A model generated the notes under the pieces. It was not told the DNA's origin and searched no databases. It saw nothing but the letters and a program-made list of their open reading frames with translations. Positions 44,926-56,467 of a stretch of 64,000 nt of DNA are shown piece by piece. A program made the translations under genes and the position numbers. Source of the DNA: Neoarius graeffei (taxonomy: Eukaryota > Chordata > Actinopteri > Siluriformes > Ariidae); NCBI RefSeq assembly GCF_027579695.1, contig NC_083590.1, positions 15,821,656-15,885,655 of the forward strand, read 5' to 3'. Each line of letters starts with the position of its first letter. Position 1 is the first letter of the stretch.

Positions 44926-46017
44926 CATATTTGTATATAATGATTCCATCTGCTATTATCCATTTTTATCTTTGTTATAATGAATTCCATTATTATTGAA
45001 ACTGTGTCTTTGTTGTGCCAAATAATATACTGAAGTCGCCCAAATCTCAAAGAATTCAAAGGTGCGTATGAGCTATGTAATATGGTAAGTGATCATAATA
45101 ATTTGGAATATACCATAATTTAGCTGTTTGGTAATTTTATTATTAAGCACCAAAATTAATGGTATTAATTAATGAGACTGACTCCATGAGTGATTTAATG
45201 ATTCAATGAGACTGGTTCAATTTAATTATTAACCTTCAGATTTAATGAGACTGATTTAATGAGATTGATCACTCAATTACCAAATGCACCTACATAATAG
45301 ATTCTTAGTGTTTAGTGATGCAGCAATACTTTCAGTCAATGCGTTCGAGGAAAGAGTGCAAACATTTATGACGGTCAAAACGTCTTACAGGTAATGCGTT
45401 CAAAGTAGATGAGCTTTCAATTTCATAAAATCGGTGAAATTTAGTTCCTTCTGAAATTTGATCATTGTGATATGTTTATTTTTGTAATATCTAAAAAAAA
45501 CCAGGCCATTCTGTAGTTGGGGAGTTATTTAATTTTGAGGGGATTAAAGCGAATAATGTGCATGAAATTGCTCCCTTCATGCAGTCAAGCAAACAGAGGA
45601 AGTCGGTGTGCACATGCGCACTCTTACCCGAGTCGTCGTCTTCACCTTTCGGGTTTTACGGCAGCTGGCATCCAGTGTTGCATCACTGCCATCTACAGGT
45701 TTACTGACAGTTCCATCATTCTGTCACAAACCGAGCAGCTGATCACACCGAGGTGCTCGCTTACCGCCGTTATTTATTAGTTTGGTCCTGCGTTTCCTTT
45801 CCTTCGTATATAACATCGTCTTTTCTTCTTGCTTTCCGTTACTGTAGTCAGTCTTTCACATTTCATTCACACACTCTCGTTCTCCATTTTTCTCTCCTGT
45901 ATCCCACAATGCCTTGCGCGAATGGGGAAAGCCCACCATGTGATGCATGACATAGTATCTTGAATGAGGTCACGGTGAGGCAAGAAAAAAAATGGTGGCA
46001 AATTTAGGGCCATGGGG

Positions 46018-47055
46018 TAGAGCCCTGCACTCCTGCGGGACCCACAGGACCCGACGCAAAGCAGTACGGCGCGGGACAAATTTTGAAAGCTCATTGCAGG
46101 CGGGAGGGGGAGTGCACAATGCGGGAGCGGGCGGGAGAGGTGATAAGCTGCAGTCCCGCTAACTAAAAACGTGTTTAAAATAAAACTTATAAATTATTAA
46201 TTTATGTCCATATATAATTTGTGCTGGATATTTTATTTGGCATTAATAACATTTTAAGATGCCTAAATTTGCGGATGTGGTCTAATCTCGCATACGTTTC
46301 CGATTCCTTTCCTCTCTTCCGTGTTTGAGATCTCCGATCATGGCAGAAGAGCAGAGCTCCTCTAGTGAAGCTCACAGTGCTTCAGAAACAAGTGCTGCTT
46401 TAAAAAGAGGTACATTTACCGTTAAAAAGTCAAGAGTCCTGAAATCAGACATTTGGAAGTCGTTCTCACTCGTGTACGATGCAGAGGGAAATCAGCTGCC
46501 CTTTGCTTGTTGTGATAAGTGCCAAAAGGTTCTGACATACAACGGCTATAAATCAGGTACATCAGGCCTGAATCGCCATGTATGTACTGTCTTAAAAGGA
46601 CAACAATTGTTGGAGTTCAGAGGGAACAATGCAAAAGTGACAGATGCGTTGAAGGCAAAGACCGTGGAGAAATGCGTTGATTTTGTTGCTGCGGACCTCC
46701 ACCCGTATGACAGCATCGCTGGTCAGGGATTAGTTCAGTTAGCCCAACACTTAGTTGACACGGCAGCCACAATAAGCAAATTCGATGTGCGAGATATTCT
46801 GCCCCATCCAACAACTGTGTCACGTCATGTAGATGATCGGGCACTCAAATTTAGAAGAGCTGTTGTTGATGACATGAACAATGACAAGAACTTTCGTGAG
46901 AAATAATGCGAACGCATGATGCAGACGGGATTTGCGGGCTGGAGCAGGACAAAATATGGCAGGCGGGAGCAGGACTGAAAATCAAAATTCTTTGCGGGAG
47001 CGGGACTGCACAATGCGGGAGCAGGCCTGAAAATTCTGTCCTGCGCAGACCTCTA
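46018..47055 (+). mobile_element. hAT element with TAGAG ends
   Basis: Ends TAGAGCCCTGCACTCCTGC and, inverted, GTCCTGCGCAGACCTCTA; exact 8-bp duplication CCATGGGG at 46010-46017 and 47056-47063. GC-rich GCGGGAGCGGG motifs recur at both ends. It holds a BED-finger reading frame of 188 residues but not the whole transposase. Confidence 0.95.
46340..46906 (+). CDS. hAT transposase N-terminal region (BED finger)
   Basis: 188 residues from MAEEQSSSSEAHSASETS. A BED-type finger at about 38-85 (SDIWKSFSLVYDAEGNQ, CDKCQKVLTYNG, TSGLNRHVC), then a helical part (KCVDFVAADLHPYDSI, GQGLVQLAQHLVDT, VSRHVDDRALKFRR) like the region before the RNase H-like core of Hermes/hobo-type transposases. It stops at TAA soon after; the catalytic core is deleted. 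An intact frame of this length in a deleted element could still make a DNA-binding repressor-like protein, but that is inference. Confidence 0.7.
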   Translation: MAEEQSSSSEAHSASETSAALKRGTFTVKKSRVLKSDIWKSFSLVYDAEGNQLPFACCDKCQKVLTYNGYKSGTSGLNRHVCTVLKGQQLLEFRGNNAKVTDALKAKTVEKCVDFVAADLHPYDSIAGQGLVQLAQHLVDTAATISKFDVRDILPHPTTVSRHVDDRALKFRRAVVDDMNNDKNFREK

Positions 47056-47155
47056 CCATGGGGCTCTAAATTCATTAATTTGTTCTTTTAAAGGAAAAAA
47101 GTAATAAAATTGGAAGTCTGTGATTTGAATTCAGTAGCTTTCAGTCAGTTACAGA

Positions 47156-47888
47156 TATTCCCTTCTACAATATTTATTAAAATATTCATACAGAATATGA
47201 AATATTGATTAAAATAAGGAACTTGGGTATAATAGCATAGTAAATAGTTAAATGGGATATTACCTGGAAAAAAAAATCTGCAATATGAAACACAAATCTG
47301 ATACATGTACTATAAATATATTTCATTAAATATTACGGCACCATGATCTTCACATCAGTGACATTCAACAATTAAGGGGTGAATTTCCTCTTCTTGGACT
47401 TCTGTGAGTGGGTTGCACTGGGACAGTCTCTCTGCAGGTCTTGAGCTTCAGTAGATGATTATAATCGGGGTTAGTGTTAACCCTAACCCTACCCTTCTAT
47501 GCACAAGGCTTGGCTCAACTATGACAGGTTAAGACTTTCTCAGAGAGCTTTCTTTATTGTGACTGTCACCTCGCTCACTAAAAATGCCTTTAAATCACTT
47601 ACATAACACATTTTGTCACCAAGTGTGACGTGCTAGAAACAAACTGACATTTTTCCTGAAATCAGCCCCCAAAAACTAGTGTAAAACACCCTTCACCTTT
47701 TTAGTCAGCAAAACTGATGCAGGGCTGTGTGATAACTCGGCCCGGGGAGCTCACAGTGAAGCCAAATTTTACAGGCACCTCCTAAGCCTTCCCCTTCAAA
47801 AGAGCACGGTCTCGGGTTGGTAGGACCGCGTCTCGGCCTGGTATTCATGAATGAAGCCCTCATGAGAGCGCTGCACCGTGCCTGAAGA
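47156..47888. other. Unassigned non-coding sequence
   Basis: No gene or named repeat recognised. Contains a very short GTTAACCCTAACCCTACC stretch, not a telomeric array. Confidence 0.35.
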
Positions 47889-47889
47889 T

Positions 47890-49300
47890 TTAACATGATC
47901 CAAATGACAAAATGGTCATTGGACGAAATGCCCTTTATTGCTTTGAGAGGCTTGTCATGAGGCACATAAAGACCCTGCTGCCCCCCTCACTGGACTCCCT
48001 GCAGTTGCCATATTGCCATAACCGGTCTACAGATGATGCCATAGCCACCACCCTTCATCTGGCCCTTAGCCACCTGGACAAAAAGGACACATAGACTTCA
48101 GTTCAGCATTCAACACAATCATTAATTCCTTAGCAGCTAATGGGAAAGCTGAGCCTGCTGGGCTTGAACACCTCCCTCTGGAACTGGATCCTGGATTTCC
48201 TGACTGAAAGACCTGTCAGTCAGTCCAGATTGGGAGCAAAATGTCCAGCACCACCAAACTGAGCACTGGGGCCCCCCAGGGCTGTGTGCTCAAACCCCTG
48301 CTGTTCACTCCACTGAATCACGACTGTGCAGCAATTCATAGTTCAAATCACATCAAGTTTGCTGATGACACGACTGTGGTGGGTCTCATCAGTAAGAACG
48401 ATGAGTCAGCAGACAGAGAGGAGGAACAACAGCTGTTGGACTGGTGCAGAGTCAACAACCTGTCTCTGAACGTGGGCAAAACAAAAGAGATGGTTGTTGA
48501 CTTCAGAAGAACATGGAGTGACCACTCTCCACTGATGGCTTACTTGTGGAGAACATCAAGAGCACCAAATTCCTTGGTGTTCATCTGGCAGAGAACCTCA
48601 CCTGCTCCCTCAACACCAGCTCCATAGCCAAGAAAGCCCAGCAGCATCTCTACTTCCTACGAAGGCTGAGGAAAACCCATCTCCCATCAATGAGAGGGAC
48701 TATTGAGAACATTCTGAGCAGCTGCATCACAGTCTGGTTTGGGAATTGCATTGTCTCGGATTGCAAGACCCTACAGCGGATAGTGAGGACAGCTGAGAAG
48801 CTCATTGGAGTCTCTCTTCCCTCCGTCAAGGACATTTACACCACTCACTGTATCCAGAAAACTACCAGCATTGAGGATGACCCCACACACCCCTCATACA
48901 ACCTCTTCACCCTCCTGCCATCTGGAAAAAGGTACCGAAGCATTCTGGCCTTCACAGCCAGGCTTTGTAACAGTTTCTTTGCACATGCCATCAGACTTCT
49001 CAACTCTGAGGGACTGCACTGATGCACACGGACTGTTGATCGCACCACTCCCACTGCAGACTGCACAGTGAACCATAATGCACCATCACTTTTACAATGT
49101 TTACAATGCTTCTCACACACACAATCTTGACAATGTTTACATTTATTTATTCCTTTTACATATACTACCTCAATACGCATGCTCAACTTTCCGCACAGTA
49201 ACAGCTACTGGTTGGCAGTATACTGTGGTCTGTGCTAGTTGTTGTCATTTTTGCAATATCCTTGTTGTTTGCACTTTGTTTTTGTAGATTTGTAGTCCTG
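47890..49300 (+). pseudogene. LINE reverse transcriptase fragment (clade uncertain)
   Basis: In several frames: [33 protein letters not shown] (48270), IKFADDTTVVGLI with the catalytic FADD (48355), WCRVNNLSLNVGKTKEM, TKFLGVHLAENL, KKAQQHLYFLRRL, ITVWFGNC and NSFFAHAIRLLN. Unlike the other LINEs here (YADD), this belongs to a different clade, perhaps Rex1/Babar- or I-like. N-terminal endonuclease is missing and at least two frameshifts are present. Confidence 0.75.
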
Positions 49301-50344
49301 TGATGTTTAAAGCAAGATGCCCTTTCGATTTCATAAAATCAATGAAATTTAGTCCCCTCTGAAATTTGGTCATTGTGATGTATGTTTATTTCTATAATAT
49401 CTCAAAAAAAAAACCCCAGGCCATTCTGTGGCTGGGAAGTTAATTATTTTGAGAGGATTCCCGAGCAAATAATGTGCATGAAATTGCATGCTTCATGCAG
49501 TCAAGCAGAGAGAGGAAGTCCGGTGTGCGCATGCGCAAGTGTTCATTGACCGGGCACTGACCCAGTGACGTCATTTGCTGCGAGACGAGGAGCTAATCAT
49601 AACATTCACATTGCAAGTTCAGTACTCAAGTTGTGACAGAAAATATGACCAAGCCAATGGATCCTACACATCAAATGCCGGTTAGTCTGTTTCTCCCGAT
49701 CATAAATATTGTAATTGGTGAAGAACATGCTGCAATTAGCCCAAATATGTATCTTTTTGAGGTGAACTTGAGCCTGGTCACTCATCTTGTTGCAGTCTGT
49801 TTTTCACTGAGCGTATTCTAGCTAATATTCATTAGTCATAACGAAAATTGTGTTGATTTCACAATGTAAATATCATTCCTATGCATTACATAGTTTACAT
49901 AGAAGGTCCCCCTTTTTTTTTTAATCATTGCGATGGTGAAGACCGCCGAGTGAAAATGTGTGTAATTAGACTATAGACCTATATTGCACAACTTCTGGTG
50001 AACAACCTCTTGATTCACCATCATACTGTGCGGTTTATTTCGTTAAAAAAGACAGTATATGGTTCTTTTTCACTGTGGCAGCGAGGGCGTGGTCAAGCGC
50101 TGGTTTGCATGGATTAAAGTTTTCCGTCGCTACGACGGATTTCCGTCAACTGGGAGCGTTAAAGGTCAATAATGAGATTGATGCAGATCCGAGGAAAAAA
50201 GGAGGGTAGGCCCATAGGTCTGACACCGATGTGATTTAGAACTTCACCCAGCTGCTGTGATTGCCTGTTGTTGAACCCTTTCTTGTGCTATGTTTGAGTA
50301 TATGTAAAGGAATAAGTTGTTGCGCTAGATAGGCCTAAATAAAT

Positions 50345-50630
50345 AAATACAGCCTGCGCTACTGTCTAGTCCCGGGGAGGCTCGGCGTAAGCAGTGAGCC
50401 GCGGTGCTCGGCTTGAGTTTCGTTTCTATCGGCGGCTCCAGCCCGACTTTGCACGCTCATAACTCGGCCAGGGGAGGTCCCAGCCTCTCCAAACTTGGCA
50501 GCCAGCGACCTCTGCCCTCTCCCCAACGACCCAGCTCTGCCAGGGCGGGCCAGCCCCGCGCCTCGGGACGCGATTCACCCCGAGGCGAGCCGCAGCGCTC
50601 CGCATCAGTTTCCTTTTAACGGCGGCTCCA
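50345..50630. other. GC-rich island inside element copy C
   Basis: A stretch visibly richer in G+C than its surroundings with several CpGs (for example CCGCGCCTCGGGACGCG). A 71-codon open frame here looks compositional, and no family is recognised. Confidence 0.35.
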
Positions 50631-50695
50631 CTGATGAAACAATCTGGCTGTCCTACTACTAGGCAACTACTTGCCTACTACTAATATTAGGCCTA

Positions 50696-50718
50696 TTGTA
50701 GTAGTAGTAGTAGTAGTA

Positions 50719-50751
<33 letters not shown>

Positions 50752-50752
50752 T
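50696..50752. repeat. (GTA)n(ATA)n compound microsatellite
   Basis: About eight TAG/GTA units passing into about ten AAT units. Confidence 0.9.
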
Positions 50753-51927
50753 TTGCCTATTGAAAGGTGATCAGGTGAAAAATCTAAACAGCCCTGTTGA
50801 AGCCGCAGCAAGATCTATACTATTAAGCCTTTTGTAGGTTAAACAGGCTTCGGCAGACAATGTTCTGGAAAGGCTGTGTTTTTCTTTGGTTTGATTAGCC
50901 TACGATTTAATCTTTAAACATTATGGTTTCAGCAGTTCGCTTAAACATTGGAGGCTGCAGAGTTGGGCTGCAAGATTTCCCGACACTTGTTTAAGATGCC
51001 AGACTTCATAGTAAGGAGAAAATAATTCCACACTATTTAGTGCCTCGTCAGTCTCAAAAATTAATAGTGAAGGACCAACGTGAATTAAGTCCCAAAAAAA
51101 CATCTCGTAGGCCTATATTTTACATTTTCAAAAAAGTCCGGAATTGGATGTCGGTCAGTGGAGTGTAATGAAGTGTCTCATTCACTCAGCACAAAAGGTC
51201 GGAAAACAGTGGAGAAAACTACTAATGGTTTACATTAGTAATTTAATGTATGTGACAAATAAATTCATTGATTAAATAGATAAAGAAGCGAATACTCCTC
51301 CAAAGCTCAAAATTCAGGAAAGTGGCTCCGGTGTCACAAGTGCACAAGAACAGTTATTTGAAAGTTAACCTAATGAATTTGCGCGTGCGATTTCATGAAG
51401 AACCGGGACAATTGGCATTCGGTGAAAGATTCACACCTATGACTCATTATATTCGCGCGCGCCCTCTCGCCCACTGTTGCTTCGTTTTCCCAATTTACAC
51501 GAGTGTCTGAAGATGGAGTTTTCAGAAATCTCCACTCTGCCCAGAGTTTGCAAAAGTAGCTGTTTTCAGTGACTGAAACCTCCGTATAGGTGTGAATGAG
51601 AGGTGCAACCGAATAAATAAATGTCTTTTTATCCAGCTACATGTAGGCTATCGCTGCGCAAAGCCTCTAATGTTGAAATGGTAGTAATATTTGTTAAAAT
51701 AATAGTAGGGTCATTTCCACATTAATTGGTAAAATGGCCCAAGGGATGTGGTGGGGTATGGCCGTTTTATAAGGGGGATGATTTGAGATTTTTATTTCAG
51801 AAAGGGGATGCCTCCCCCCACATCCCCCCTCAACTCGAGTACTGCATATAAGGCCATATTTCACTGGACATAGGCCCTTCGATTTCCATCACTAGAGCGC
51901 GTCAAATTACTTTCGGTTTTGCCAGCA

Positions 51928-52404
51928 TGGACGTGCTTCTTTTAAATCAGGGGTGCCCAAATTGATCCATAAAGGGCCATGTGGCTGCAGGTTTTCATTC
52001 CAGCCATGCAGCAGCACACCTGATTTGGCTCATTCAATCAACTGAACTGTCTTCACACAGTCAAATACTTGCAGCCACACCCACCCTTGATTAAAGGGTG
52101 GGTGTGTCAGTTGATTGAATAAGCCAAATCAGGTGTGCTGCTGCATGGCTGGAATGAAAACCTGCAGCCACATGGCCCTTTATGGATCAATTTGGGCACC
52201 CCTGTTTTAAATGAAGGCACAGATGTGTCAGACATCAAGAAAATGGTAAAGAATAAGTGGAGATGGGCTTGACGAAATGAAATGGGCGATAATGGCAAGC
52301 TCCTGCTGCTGTGCCAAGGAAAAAGAAACAAAAACAGGCATCAGGTGTTGCCAAACTAGATGACTTTTGGCTTCACTGCGAAGAAGCAGAAAAGGTGAAC
52401 TTTC
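51928..52404 (+). pseudogene. Coding-like fragment split by a MITE
   Basis: MDVLLLN is read up to the MITE at 51948; after it EGTDVSDIKKMVKNKWRWA continues in the same frame once one copy of the 8-bp duplication is discounted, then TGA. A further frame gives VPRKKKQKQASGVAKLDDFW. The KNKW motif resembles the zinc-finger fragment at 7930. I infer an N-terminal piece of an element-encoded protein. Confidence 0.35.
51948..52204. mobile_element. Fold-back hAT-type MITE
   Basis: 257 bp, nearly palindromic: CAGGGGTGCCCAAATTGATC at the start and its exact inverse at the end, with arms of about 100-115 bp. Exact 8-bp duplication TTTTAAAT at 51940-51947 and 52205-52212. The arms meet around CCACCCTTGATTAAAGGGTGG. 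Confidence 0.95.
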
Positions 52405-53759
52405 ACTTTACTTTTCTTGTTTCCTGGCTTTATTTCAACAGATTTTCCTATTTTTCTTTCTGTTCCACTCTTTTGAAAGCATGGTTCAAGTTCGACTGCA
52501 CTTGCACTTTTCTCTGAACCACTGTTGTGCATTACTAAAGTATTGTTGAAATAAATTTGCACTTTGCGCTGAAAACTTGATGTTTCATCATGAATAGCCA
52601 GTAATGACAATAGTACAGTCTTGCCTTAGCTTTAGTCATTTGTTAAAATTATGTAAATGTACTATAAGTAGGGGCCTAGGGGATAATGGACAACACGGCG
52701 TTTAAAATTTGACGCATTGCTGACATGGTAGGGGCCAACGACATGGAGCTTTTTTTTTTTTCAGTCAGATTTTTTTTTTTTTTGCTTTAATCCATGGGTT
52801 TGTGAATGGAGCGTGAGGCTGGTGTGTGTGTGTGTGTGTGTAGTGAGAGGATCTCTTCCCCTGGCTGAAATCATGTCGGTACAGTGGTACACGGTTTATT
52901 TTGAAACTGCTGAAAAGTGTGTTTTATGTTAAGTGACAGTTTAAAAAATAAAAGTGAAAATAAAAATAAAAGTGACATTGATCCCGCCTGCCTGTTACAT
53001 TCATCTTTTTGATTTTTGTGTTTGCTCAAGTTTTTGCCAAATGTAGCGATCAGAAGTAATAGTTTTGGGAATACGAACCTTCCTCTATCTTTGTAATGCC
53101 ACAAATAGACTTTCCTAAACTCGACTTTAGTATAACCTCGTGTGGCTCTGAATTAATTAATTGTTCTTTTAGGGAAAAAAAAAGTCATAAATCGGAAGTC
53201 TGTGATTCGGATTCAGGAGCTTTCGGTCCACTAAACAAAAAATAATTACATGTCAGGGGAAAATTCTTTTTATGGCCTAAATTTGAGATCTGAAAGGGAT
53301 TCTACTTTTAATATAGCACCATGGTCCTGGAGAGGCGGTGTTTTTGTTTTAACTGTGTTCTGTACCCACTGTATATAGGTAAAATGACAAAAAAGCCTTA
53401 ACCTTGAAATAAAAATTACAGGATAAAATTTAATAAAACGGAATCAAGTGTTCAACACTGATTCTAAAATTAATAGTCAGTGCAAAGTACCAACATTGTT
53501 TTTGCATAAGACAAGCAAAAATCTAACAAGATAACATATTACATCTTAATATATTACTACTAAAGCAAGAAATGTTAATATAAGTAAAAAAAACCATGGA
53601 CTTATACCCACGACTACAACAACGATGATGACTAACTAATAATGATCATACACACTGAGGTGTTAAAATAGGAAATAAAAATTACGCTATAAAACTGATT
53701 AAACATTCTACACTTTTTCATTCAACATGCAAAGTAACAACATGGTTGTTGTTTTGTAT

Positions 53760-53885
53760 TAAAATCCCGGCCCCATTGAGATCACGGTTACTTGGCCGTG
53801 TCTCCATGAAAAGCGATGTGTCCGAGTGTTTCTGTAAAATATAATAGAAAATGGAGACCCTTTATATGAACACAATGACTATTTA
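53760..53885 (+). pseudogene. Decayed third copy of the NLR N-terminal exon
   Basis: GTGTCTCCATGAAAAGCGATG (53798 onward) encodes VSMKSDV and aligns with the exons at 41463 and 41931, including upstream TTGTATTAAAATCC for TTGTACAGTAAAATCC. The acceptor AG is lost and the frame meets stops, so it is a dead duplicate, closer to the NACHT exon. Confidence 0.6.
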
Positions 53886-54700
53886 CCATAAATCACATCA
53901 CTGACATTACAGTATTTATTAATAATAATGAACATCAGCATTTTCCTCAACCTGAACTCCCACCTCCCAAAAACATGTCAGTAGGTCGACTGATCACTAA
54001 ATTGCCCCTAAAATGATGGACTGGTGGATCATCCAGGGTGGAGTATAATTCTGGATCCAGTTAGAGATTTTATACCTGTGAACATTTCTAGCCGGCTTTC
54101 TGAAAAATACACATCTGCTTTTGTATCCATTTAAAACACATTATCTGTTCATTCTGCATGATGGAGTGATATTCTGTTCCATCCCTAATGACCATATAGG
54201 AAGGAAAAACGAGAAACTCAAATTAAACCCGGGGCAGAGATTTTTTTTCCCTCCAGTTCCGCAATATTTTTGTCGTGTTTTATTCAGCACTGTGCTCTCT
54301 AAATGTTGATGCACTCATAAAGAATTATTGTAGTTAAATTAGGGCTAAAGTTCAGATTGTAGGATTAAAGTGATGAAAGTTATTGTCTTGAACAGCAACA
54401 ATGTTTTGTTCCCAGTGTTTTACAGAAGGCAGGAGACAGAAGAGAAAAGATCTTCATCACAGATACAGGGTAAGATCAAACCCAACACCATGACTGTGAC
54501 ACTGACGCACTGGTATTATAAACCTCTCTGCTGTTATTTCATAGAGACTGATTAGATTATAGAAAACATACAGGAGAATAAAACAAATGCACAGTGAGAA
54601 CATCATAAAGAACTATCTGTGGAAACCAGTCAGAAACAATGTGATCTTAAACTCTCTAATAATTGGAGCCCATGTCTTCCTACTTCACCCTGTCACACAG
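53886..54700. other. NLR intron sequence
   Basis: No repeats named. A 44-nt stretch at 54427-54470 with acceptor and donor was considered as an exon but its length breaks the phase-2 pattern. Confidence 0.4.
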
Positions 54701-56461
54701 ACACGCCCCAGAATCTGCTGCTGGAAATGAAGTCCAGAAAAAGTTCAAATTAAATCTGATGAAGTTTCAGTGTTTAAATGAAGTGATGATAAAGCAGGAA
54801 AACCGAGTGCTCCTGAATGAGATCTACACAGAGCTCTACATCACAGAGGGAGACAGTGGAGACATCAATAAAGAACATGAGGTGAGACAGATCGAGGCAG
54901 CGTCCAGGAGAAAAACAACAGAGGAAACACCAATCAAATGCAACGACATCTTTAAGCCCTTATCTGAAGAAGATGAACCCATCAGAACTGTAGTGACAAA
55001 GGGAGTGGCTGGTATCGGCAAAACAGTCTCTGTGCAGAAGTTCATTGTGGACTGGGCTGAAGGGAAAGCAAATCAGGACGTCCCCCTCATATTTCCACTT
55101 CCTTTCAGAGAGCTGAATCTGATGGAGGACCAAAAACTGAGTCTGATGGAGCTCCTTCATGTCTGTTTCAAGGAAACCAAAGAAACAGAAATGTCCAGGT
55201 TGGAAAAGGTTCTGTTCATTTTTGATGGATTGGACGAGTGTCGTTTCCCTCTGGATTTCCAGAACACAGTGAGTGTGTGTGATGTAACTGAATCAGCATC
55301 AGTGCATGTGCTGCTGATAAACCTGATCAAAGGGAATCTGCTTCCCTCTGCTCTCATCTGGATCACCTCCCGACCAGCAGCAGCTGATCAAATCCCCTCT
55401 GAGTTTGTCCATCGAGTCACAGAGGTACGAGGGTTCAATGACCCTCAGAAGGAGGAGTACTTCAGGAAGAGGGTCGGTGATCAGAGCCTGGCCAAGAACA
55501 TCATCACACACCTGAAGTCATTAAGAAGCCTCTACATCATGTGTCACATCCCAGTCTTCTGCTGGATTTCAGCCGCTGTTCTAGAGAGAATGTTGGGTGA
55601 AGCAGAGAGTGGTGAGATCCCCAAGACTCTGACTCAAATGTACACACACTTCCTCATCATTCAGACAAACATCATCAGAGGAAAGTACTCAAAGAAGCAG
55701 GAGAGTGATGAAGAAATGCTTCTCAAACTGGGAAAACTGGCTTTTCAGCAGCTGGAGAAAGGCAACCTGATCTTCTATGAGGAAGACCTGAGAGAGTGTG
55801 GCATTGATGTGACAGAAGCAGCAGTGTACTCAGGTGTGTGTACGCAGATCTTCAGAGAGGAGGTTGGGCTTCACCAGAGTAAAGTTTACTGCTTTGTTCA
55901 TCTGAGCGTTCAGGAGCATCTCGCAGCTCTATATGTGCATCTGACCTTCATGAAGGAAAAGAGAAATGTTCTTGATCACAGTCGGTCCAAGACAATTTCA
56001 GATGTACACAGGAGTGCTGTAGATCAGACCTTAAAAAGTCAGACTGGACATCTGGATCTGTTCCTCCGCTTTCTTTTGGGTCTCTCACTGGAGTCCAATC
56101 AGAAACTCTTACATGCCTTAGTAACACAGACAGGAAGTAGCTCCCAGAACAAAGAGGAAACAGTTCAGTACATTAAGAAGATGATCAGTCAAAATCTTCC
56201 TGCAGAAAAATCCATCAATCTGTTCCACTGTCTGAATGAACTGGGTGACGATTCTCTCGTGGAGGAAATCCAACGCTACCTGAAATCTGGAAAACAAAGT
56301 GAACTCTCTCCTTCACAGTGGTCTGCTCTGGTGTTTGTGTTACTGACTTCAGCACAGGAGCTGGAGGAGTTTGACCTGAGTAAATATACCAGGACCGAGA
56401 AGATACCAGAGTGGGTTCTTGTGAAGGTGATGCCTGTGATTGCAGCATCCAGAAAAGCAAT
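54701..56461 (+). CDS. NLR gene, FISNA-NACHT exon (NLRC3-like)
   Basis: Acceptor ccctgtcacacag (to 54700), donor gtaagt at 56462; 1761 nt, phase 2 both sides, no stop. FISNA domain first ([42 protein letters not shown]-like wording, [12 protein letters not shown]), then NACHT: Walker A GVAGIGKT at about 55000, FPLPFRELN, Walker [12 protein letters not shown] at about 55215, sensor-like [35 protein letters not shown] and MYTHFL, then the winged-helix and NLR-associated helices ([30 protein letters not shown]). This is the ATP-binding oligomerisation module of a cytosolic pattern-recognition receptor in the large fish NLR-C expansion. All nucleotide-binding motifs look intact. It joins in frame to 41931-42047 (AG+A = Arg). 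LRR exons expected to follow are not seen up to 64000. Confidence 0.92.
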
Positions 56462-56467
56462 GTAAGT

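Larger units (their letters stand above)
45404..47155. mobile_element. TTAA-type element copy B, carrying a hAT
   Basis: 45404-46017 and 47056-47155 align with copy A (25000 onward): TTTCATAAAATC(A/G)GTGAAATTTAG, CGGCAGCTGGCATC, TTAGTTTGGTCCTGCGTTTCC and GGAAGTCTGTGATTT. The terminal TTAA is not preserved on the left and the right end is truncated. A hAT sits at 46018-47055. Confidence 0.65.
49311..53307. mobile_element. TTAA-flanked element copy C, 4 kb
   Basis: Left end AGCAAGATGCCCTTTCGATTTC (49311) and, inverted, ATCTGAAAGGGATTCTACTT (53307) between TTAA at 49307-49310 and 53308-53311. Both ends match copy A. The interior is 4 kb instead of 0.8 kb and contains a coding-like fragment and a fold-back MITE, so this may be the decayed long form from which the short copies derive. 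No DDE domain was recognised. Confidence 0.6.

Noticed and set aside
47478-47500. Telomere-like TTAACCCTAACCCT
   Set aside because: Only about two units; chance or a tiny relic, not a telomeric array.
49644-49821. MTKPMDPTHQMPVSLF frame near the start of element copy C
   Set aside because: Short, hydrophobic and without family resemblance; could be a transposase start but nothing supports it.
50404-50619. 71-codon frame in the GC-rich island
   Set aside because: Ser/Pro/Arg-rich translation typical of GC-rich non-coding DNA; no homology recognised.
54427-54470. 44-nt stretch with acceptor and donor before the NACHT exon (RRQETEEKRSSSQIQ)
   Set aside because: Its length is not a multiple of three and its donor phase does not fit the phase-2 start of the FISNA-NACHT exon; direct splicing from 42047 keeps the frame.
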